Part shown: in pieces, positions 59,292 through 64,000 of the stretch
Layout of the letters: each line of letters starts with the position of its first letter
Position numbering within the stretch: position 1 is the stretch's first letter
NCBI RefSeq assembly: GCF_040370365.1
Contig: NZ_BAABWQ010000003.1
Location: forward strand, 372,001-436,000
Source of the DNA: Shimia sp040370365
Lineage (GTDB): Bacteria; Pseudomonadota; Alphaproteobacteria; Rhodobacterales; Rhodobacteraceae
Reading direction: 5' to 3'
Length of the DNA: 64,000 nt
Program-made: the position numbers and the translations under genes
Notes under the pieces: generated by a model
Database searches by the model: none
Seen by the model: the letters and a program-made list of their open reading frames with translations, nothing else
What the model was told of the DNA's origin: nothing

Positions 59292-60053
59292 TTACCCCGA
59301 GACCACCACGCCACCATCAACCGCCATACACTGGCCGGTCATCATGCGGCTGGCGTTTGACGCCAGATACAGGGTTGGGTCAATCATGTCATCCGGTGTC
59401 AAGTGTTCCTTCAGGCATTGACGGTCCATATGCGCCTGCAGCGACTCTGGATCAGCCCACATATCAAGCTGCTTCTGCGTAAGCACCCAACCGGGTGCCA
59501 ATGCATTTACGCGAATGTTTTTTGGGCCAAGCTCACGGGCAAGACTACGAGTCATTCCCGTAATCCCTGCGTTGGCGGTGGTGTAGATCGGATACCCTGC
59601 ATTGCCCATGATATAGCTGATCGAGCTGAAATTGATCATCGACCCACCGTCCGTCATATGCCGCGCGGCTTCCTGACAGGCAAAGAAATAAGCCTTAAGG
59701 TTCACCGCCTGCATCCAGTCAAAGAACTCTTCGTCAACCTCATCCAAGGCATGGCGCTTGTCATTGGCTGCATTGTTGACCAACACATCCAAACCACCGT
59801 TCTCGCCAACAGATTGCTGAATGGTTTCACGCAGTCGTGGCACATCAGAGATGTCACATTGCATGAACAACGGTGTCACACCATGTTTGGTCTCCATCTC
59901 GGCAATAAACGCATCTGCTGGGCTGCGGCCAACAATGGCGACCTTTGCCCCCTGCGCCATAAACCCATCCGTCAACGCTGCGCCAATGCCGCTGGCACCG
60001 CCAGTGATATAAACAGATTTGCCTTTGAGATCTGGAAAAATCGTGCCGCTCAT
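59292..60053 (-). CDS. SDR dehydrogenase, likely galactose 1-dehydrogenase, catalytic Lys replaced
   Basis: A 253-residue classical SDR. The cofactor motif is ITGGASGIGAAL, NNA is in VLVNNAANDK, the catalytic Ser is in NFSSISYIMG and the Tyr is in YTTANAGITG. The Lys of YxxxK is Asn here (codon AAC). By pathway logic it should oxidise D-galactose (or a related sugar such as L-arabinose or D-fucose) to the lactone. The missing Lys makes activity uncertain, although some SDRs work with alternatives. It overlaps the dehydratase stop by one base. Confidence 0.85.
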   Translation of the reverse strand: MSGTIFPDLKGKSVYITGGASGIGAALTDGFMAQGAKVAIVGRSPADAFIAEMETKHGVTPLFMQCDISDVPRLRETIQQSVGENGGLDVLVNNAANDKRHALDEVDEEFFDWMQAVNLKAYFFACQEAARHMTDGGSMINFSSISYIMGNAGYPIYTTANAGITGMTRSLARELGPKNIRVNALAPGWVLTQKQLDMWADPESLQAHMDRQCLKEHLTPDDMIDPTLYLASNASRMMTGQCMAVDGGVVVSG

Positions 60054-61762
60054 CAGTGGCTCTCCCGTGTAACAAGACGTGTGTCTTTGCCAACGAGGAA
60101 GTCCAAATCGGCTCCTTTGTCAGCTTGCAGAACGTGGTCGTAATATAGCTTGGCGTAGCCTCTTGAGTAGTGCTCAGGATCAGGTTTCCACTCGCCGCGT
60201 CGCGCATCGAGCTCTGACTGATCAACCAGCAACTCCAACACGCCATTTTCGGCCGAAACCCGAATACGGTCCCCTGTTTTCACCAAGCCAAGATTTCCCC
60301 CTGCCTGCGCTTCGGGACTAACGTGCAAGATCACTGTGCCATAGGCCGTGCCGGACATCCGAGCATCAGACACACGAATCATGTCACGCACGCCCTCTTT
60401 CACAAGCTTACCCGGAATAGGCATATTGCCCACTTCTGGCATGCCCGGATAACCTTTTGGGCCGCACCCTTTGAGCACCAAAATAGTGTCTGCAGTGACT
60501 GGCAAATCAGGCTTGTCGATGTTGGCTTTCAGGTCTTCGATATTCTCAAAAACATAGGCCTCACCTTCATGCTCAAGCAAACGATCGGTGGCTGCCGAAG
60601 GCTTCACAATCGCGCCATTGGGCGCAAGGTTGCCGCGCAACACCCGCAGGCCCGCCGCCGCCTTTACTGGATTGTCCAATGGTCGGATGACGTCATCGTT
60701 GTAAATCTCTGCACCATCGTAGTAGGCGCTGATATCTTGACCCAGCACCGTCTTCGCAGGACGCACGTGCTCTTTCAATTGGCTCAACACGGCGGGTACG
60801 CCACCGGCGTAACAGAAGTCCTCCATCAGATATTTGCCCGACGGCATACAGTTCACCAAAAGCGGGATTTCCGAACCGATCTCAAAGTCTTTCAGGGTCA
60901 GGTCGATCCCCACTCGCCCAGCCAAAGCCAACAAGTGTACAACCGCGTTGGTGGATCCCCCAACGGCTGCGTTGGCGAGAATGGCATTCTCAAACGCTTC
61001 TTTGGTCAAAACATCGGACGGTTTCAGGTCTTCATCCACCATCTCAACAATGCGTTTGCCCGTCAGATGCGCCAAGGCCATCCGGCGCGCATCCACTGCA
61101 GGCAATGCCGCGTTGGTTGGCAAAGACATGCCCATCGCCTCGACCAAAGATGCCATGGTGGAGGCCGTGCCCATCGTCATGCACACACCCGCGCTGCGGC
61201 TCATGCCGCTTTCCGCGTTCATAAAGTCCTTCAGGGTCATTTCACCGGCGCGCACCTCTTCGGAGAACCGCCAAACGTCGGTGCCGGAGCCTATGTCTTG
61301 ACCTTTGAACTTACCGTTGAGCATTGGGCCAGAACTCACGACGATGCTTGGAAGATCCACAGAGGCGGCCCCCATCAACTGGCCCGGAGTCGTTTTGTCA
61401 CAGCCGCCCAAAAGCACAACGCCATCGATACCATAGGCCCGAATGCTCTCTTCCACATCCATCGCCAGCAAATTGCGGAACAACATCGCTGTGGGCTTCA
61501 TCTGTGTCTCACCCAATGACATCACCGGGAATTCCACAGGGAAGCCACCGGCCTCCCACACACCACGCTTCACGCCCTCGGCCAACGTCCGCAGACCAGA
61601 GTTACACGGTGTCAATTCAGACCAAGTGTTGCAGATGCCAATGATCGGACGCCCATCAAAGGCGTGATCCGGGAAACCTTGGTTCTTCATCCAGCTGCGG
61701 TGAATGAACCCATCTTTGTCCAGCTTGCCATACCAGTGTTCTGAACGGCGCTTCTTAGTCAT
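60053..61762 (-). CDS. IlvD/Edd family sugar-acid dehydratase (galactonate/arabinonate)
   Basis: A 569-residue iron-sulfur dehydratase. The cluster cysteines appear in ELTPCNSGLR, LLGGCDKTTPG and SAGVCMTMGTAST. Wording across the chain matches L-arabinonate dehydratase, an enzyme known to accept D-galactonate and D-fuconate as well. With dgoK and dgoA next to it, D-galactonate to 2-keto-3-deoxygalactonate is the likely reaction. This replaces the usual enolase-family DgoD. It overlaps alpha-galactosidase by four bases. Confidence 0.9.
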   Translation of the reverse strand: MTKKRRSEHWYGKLDKDGFIHRSWMKNQGFPDHAFDGRPIIGICNTWSELTPCNSGLRTLAEGVKRGVWEAGGFPVEFPVMSLGETQMKPTAMLFRNLLAMDVEESIRAYGIDGVVLLGGCDKTTPGQLMGAASVDLPSIVVSSGPMLNGKFKGQDIGSGTDVWRFSEEVRAGEMTLKDFMNAESGMSRSAGVCMTMGTASTMASLVEAMGMSLPTNAALPAVDARRMALAHLTGKRIVEMVDEDLKPSDVLTKEAFENAILANAAVGGSTNAVVHLLALAGRVGIDLTLKDFEIGSEIPLLVNCMPSGKYLMEDFCYAGGVPAVLSQLKEHVRPAKTVLGQDISAYYDGAEIYNDDVIRPLDNPVKAAAGLRVLRGNLAPNGAIVKPSAATDRLLEHEGEAYVFENIEDLKANIDKPDLPVTADTILVLKGCGPKGYPGMPEVGNMPIPGKLVKEGVRDMIRVSDARMSGTAYGTVILHVSPEAQAGGNLGLVKTGDRIRVSAENGVLELLVDQSELDARRGEWKPDPEHYSRGYAKLYYDHVLQADKGADLDFLVGKDTRLVTRESH

Positions 61763-63825
61763 ACTCGTCTTCCTTCAATCACCCACATCCGGTCTGGAAA
61801 CGACCACGGCAGGATGAGTCCATGTTGCATCAGGAATTGACCGTTCAGCGTAAGAGGTCCGCTCTTTAGTGGCATCTCTCGGCGAGACAAGTGGTGTGCC
61901 TCACTGCGGTTAATCAACTCAATTTTGTAATCCGCATCTGCGTCCAATCGGGTCAGACGCAGAGGACGCGGCATAATTTGCGCGCTGGTCGCAGCCTTGC
62001 CAGCAAAAACCACAAACTGCGTACCATCACCAGCCATCTGCTGCTCTGCAAGTACGCTTGGATCAGCACTGTCCAGACGTAAGATGTCAGCGGCCATGCG
62101 CCAATCACGATTGGCCTTCCACCAAGCCGTCACCTCGGTCAAAACTTGGGCCTCTGCCTCGGTCAACTCGCGTGGGTCCATTTCAAAGCCCATATGGCGC
62201 TGCGCCGCCACCCATGCCCGAAATGCGATATCATGCACCCGCCCGGATGTATGGCAATGGCGCGGCCCAACATGGCTGCCGGTGATCGCCGCCGGCAACA
62301 TCAATGCCGCATCATGCTGAATGCGCAACCGCTCTTGTGCGTCATTGCTGTCGCTCAACCAAACCCGCTGCGTGTGTTTCAGGATGCCTGCATCAATACG
62401 GCCACCACCAGATGCACAGCTCTCGATTTCCACTGTTGGGAAATCTGCCCGCAGCTGCGCCATGAGCGCGTAAACACCTTCGGCCTGCGTCGCGTCTGAA
62501 ATGGGCAGCAACCGGTTATGATCCCACTTAATGTAGTCAACGTCATGCGTACTCAAAACCGCTGCGATTTTGTCGTACAGATACGCCCGCACCTCCGGGT
62601 TCGCCAGATCCAACACACGCTGCTGGCGCCCCTCGATCTGATCGACCGCGCCAAGCACCCATTCCGGATGCGCCCGCGCCAAATCACTGTCCATGTTGAC
62701 CATTTCTGGCTCAAACCACAGACCGAACACCATGCCCAAAGAGTGCACATGATCAATCAGAGGCGTCAGACCATCCGGCCACTTGCGCGGATCAATATCC
62801 CAATCCCCAAGGCTTGAGGTGTCATCGTCCCGTTTGCCAAACCAACCGTCGTCTAACACAAACCGCTCCGCGCCCAGCGTGGCCGCGCGATCCGCAATCG
62901 CCTTCAGTTCCTGCAGGTCGTGGTCAAAGTAAATGGCTTCCCAGCAATTGTAATGCACGGGGCGCGGCCGCTCAGGATGAGGCCAAGTCACAACTCGATC
63001 CCTCAAGTGCCGCTGAAACGCCACCGCACATCCGTTGAGACCTGCCTCCGAAACCGACATGTACAGTTTCGATGTCTCAAAATGCGCACCCGCAGGCCGT
63101 GTGCCTGTCGCATGGCCCCATTGGATTTGCCGCCGCCCATCGGGCAGTTCTTCTGCATACATCACATGGCCACCGGACCAGCCATAATGCATGGCGAAAA
63201 CCGCTCCTTGCGTGTTGGTCGCGCCGCGCTCGGGAAAATAGGCAATCGGCGGATGTTCATGTCCAGACCGGCCGCTCCGCGCTTCGCGCATGAGCAGCCC
63301 AGCACGCCACGGGCTCCGTTCCAATTGAAACTCGCCAATCCAACGGCCCGTAAAGTGAAGAATGTCCTCGCCATATTGCGGCCCCGGCAACACCGGCGCA
63401 GCCAGATGGTGCAGCGCGACCACCCCGTCGGCGTCCAAGGTCGTCTTTGCGGAAATCACATCTCCTTCCACCGCGAAGGTGAAGGTCAATGTGAGTTTTT
63501 CCGTTGCATCGCGGCACACAAACCGCAAACCATCTGCCTCTGTCAGCAAAAACCTCGGATGTAGCGCAACACCGTCACGGTATGCCACCAACCCGGCCTG
63601 CCCCTGAAAACTATTGCCAGCTTCAGGGCACAAAGACAGCTCCGGCAGGACGTCAATCATCCCACCTGTCACATCGCGTGCAACGCCTGCGGCCAAGCTT
63701 GACACGTCCACTGACGTTGGCAAAGCAGCGCCCCAGTACAGCGCGCCGGGAATGCCGCCGCTTGACGCAAGCACCAAGGTCTGACCCGGCGCATCAATGC
63801 GCCAGGTTTGAACGTCTTTCGTCAC
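61759..63825 (-). CDS. Alpha-galactosidase, GH36
   Basis: A 688-residue family 36 enzyme that removes galactose from alpha-galactosides such as melibiose or raffinose. It has NCWEAIYFDHD, FVLDDGWFGKRDDD, the nucleophile Asp435 in DYIKWDHNR, CASGGGRID and the acid/base region WLSDSND (about 489-495). There is no signal peptide. The start codon is GTG at 63825, overlapping the permease stop (GTGA). Confidence 0.94.
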   Translation of the reverse strand: MTKDVQTWRIDAPGQTLVLASSGGIPGALYWGAALPTSVDVSSLAAGVARDVTGGMIDVLPELSLCPEAGNSFQGQAGLVAYRDGVALHPRFLLTEADGLRFVCRDATEKLTLTFTFAVEGDVISAKTTLDADGVVALHHLAAPVLPGPQYGEDILHFTGRWIGEFQLERSPWRAGLLMREARSGRSGHEHPPIAYFPERGATNTQGAVFAMHYGWSGGHVMYAEELPDGRRQIQWGHATGTRPAGAHFETSKLYMSVSEAGLNGCAVAFQRHLRDRVVTWPHPERPRPVHYNCWEAIYFDHDLQELKAIADRAATLGAERFVLDDGWFGKRDDDTSSLGDWDIDPRKWPDGLTPLIDHVHSLGMVFGLWFEPEMVNMDSDLARAHPEWVLGAVDQIEGRQQRVLDLANPEVRAYLYDKIAAVLSTHDVDYIKWDHNRLLPISDATQAEGVYALMAQLRADFPTVEIESCASGGGRIDAGILKHTQRVWLSDSNDAQERLRIQHDAALMLPAAITGSHVGPRHCHTSGRVHDIAFRAWVAAQRHMGFEMDPRELTEAEAQVLTEVTAWWKANRDWRMAADILRLDSADPSVLAEQQMAGDGTQFVVFAGKAATSAQIMPRPLRLTRLDADADYKIELINRSEAHHLSRREMPLKSGPLTLNGQFLMQHGLILPWSFPDRMWVIEGRRV

Positions 63826-64000
63826 TTAACCGCTCCCAGCGTGAGACCGGCAATGAAGTGCCGCTGCATCAGGAAGAACATCGCCACCGGCGGCAAAGCC
63901 GCCACAATCGAACCTGCACTCATCAAGTGGTAGGCCGCGCGATATTGAGCGTTGAAAGACGTGATACCCGCTGTCACCGGCTGACTTTCAATGCCCTGTG
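63822..64000 (-). CDS. Sugar ABC transporter permease, C-terminal end
   Basis: The window ends inside this gene. The visible 58 codons give a MalG-type inner-membrane permease C-terminus: a final helix (IVAALPPVAMFFLM) and the typical tail QRHFIAGLTLGAVK. It is the upstream neighbour of alpha-galactosidase and overlaps it by four bases, so it is part of the operon. It probably imports galactosides. Confidence 0.9.
   Translation of the reverse strand, partial: QGIESQPVTAGITSFNAQYRAAYHLMSAGSIVAALPPVAMFFLMQRHFIAGLTLGAVK

Noticed and set aside
1..64000. tRNA genes, CRISPR arrays, insertion sequences, prophage
   Set aside because: I looked for T-arm signatures, regularly spaced repeats, transposase or integrase motifs and phage structural genes and saw none. 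The CII-like protein alone does not make a prophage.

Overview
The window looks like a chromosomal segment from a marine alphaproteobacterium of the order Rhodobacterales (roseobacter type). I base this on gene content and order: a tad pilus cluster, ttcA / EAL protein / yidC / MOSC / engB in a row, a phosphatidylcholine synthase, a CIRCE-controlled groESL, and the family-level look of the proteins. This is recognition from memory, not a database search. I see no tRNA or rRNA gene, no insertion sequence, no integrase and no CRISPR array. Almost all of the DNA is compact housekeeping and metabolic sequence.

Layout. 1-3.9 kb: the 3' end of a tad locus (tadC end, two TPR lipoproteins, an A24 prepilin peptidase, an AAA ATPase). 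4.0-13 kb: yidD, a small secreted protein, ttcA, an EAL/degenerate GGDEF protein, yidC, a MOSC protein, engB, a DUF2946-like protein and a PepSY membrane protein. 13-22.7 kb: a 3-hydroxyisobutyrate-dehydrogenase-like enzyme, pcs, ogt, ileS, a truncated globin, a VIT-type transporter, the ycjX/ycjF pair and truA. 22.8-26.8 kb: an orphan KAS III enzyme, a convergent intergenic region that may hold a small RNA, a LuxR-type regulator paired with a CII-like small HTH protein, and tdk behind an unusual GC-rich hairpin-filled leader. 26.8-36 kb: a 2-hydroxyacid dehydrogenase, a CsaA-like protein, proC, a YbjN protein, a DnaA-box cluster, a PhzF protein, ubiK, lgt, a MidA-like methyltransferase, pgeF, a 46-residue protein gene with its own terminator, and purEK. 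36-44.3 kb: assorted hydrolases, a Nudix protein, a DMT exporter, rsgA, an SDR, a homocysteine methyltransferase-like protein and a DsbA-fold isomerase. 44.4-46.6 kb: groESL. 46.7-54.9 kb: accessory genes, including a Rieske-like protein that has lost all iron-sulfur ligands, an unknown 187-residue protein, an AraC regulator, a VOC protein, a flavodoxin-fold reductase, a DUF2161 nuclease-fold protein, a TraB/GumN protein, ppaC and a MarR/hydrolase pair with a clear palindromic operator.

54.95-64 kb: one tightly overlapping operon on the minus strand for galactosides. It encodes alpha-galactosidase, beta-galactosidase, a sugar dehydrogenase, a lactonase, a sugar-acid dehydratase, KDGal kinase and KDPGal aldolase, with the end of a sugar ABC permease at the window edge. 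Together these form a complete De Ley-Doudoroff route from alpha- and beta-galactosides to pyruvate and glyceraldehyde 3-phosphate.

The most unusual items are the ligand-less full-length Rieske paralogue (46.75-47.3 kb), the candidate small RNA at 24.2-24.4 kb beside the LuxR/CII-like pair, the very short independent gene at 33.85 kb, three same-orientation DnaA boxes at 29.5-29.6 kb, and an SDR with Asn in place of the catalytic Lys inside the galactose operon.
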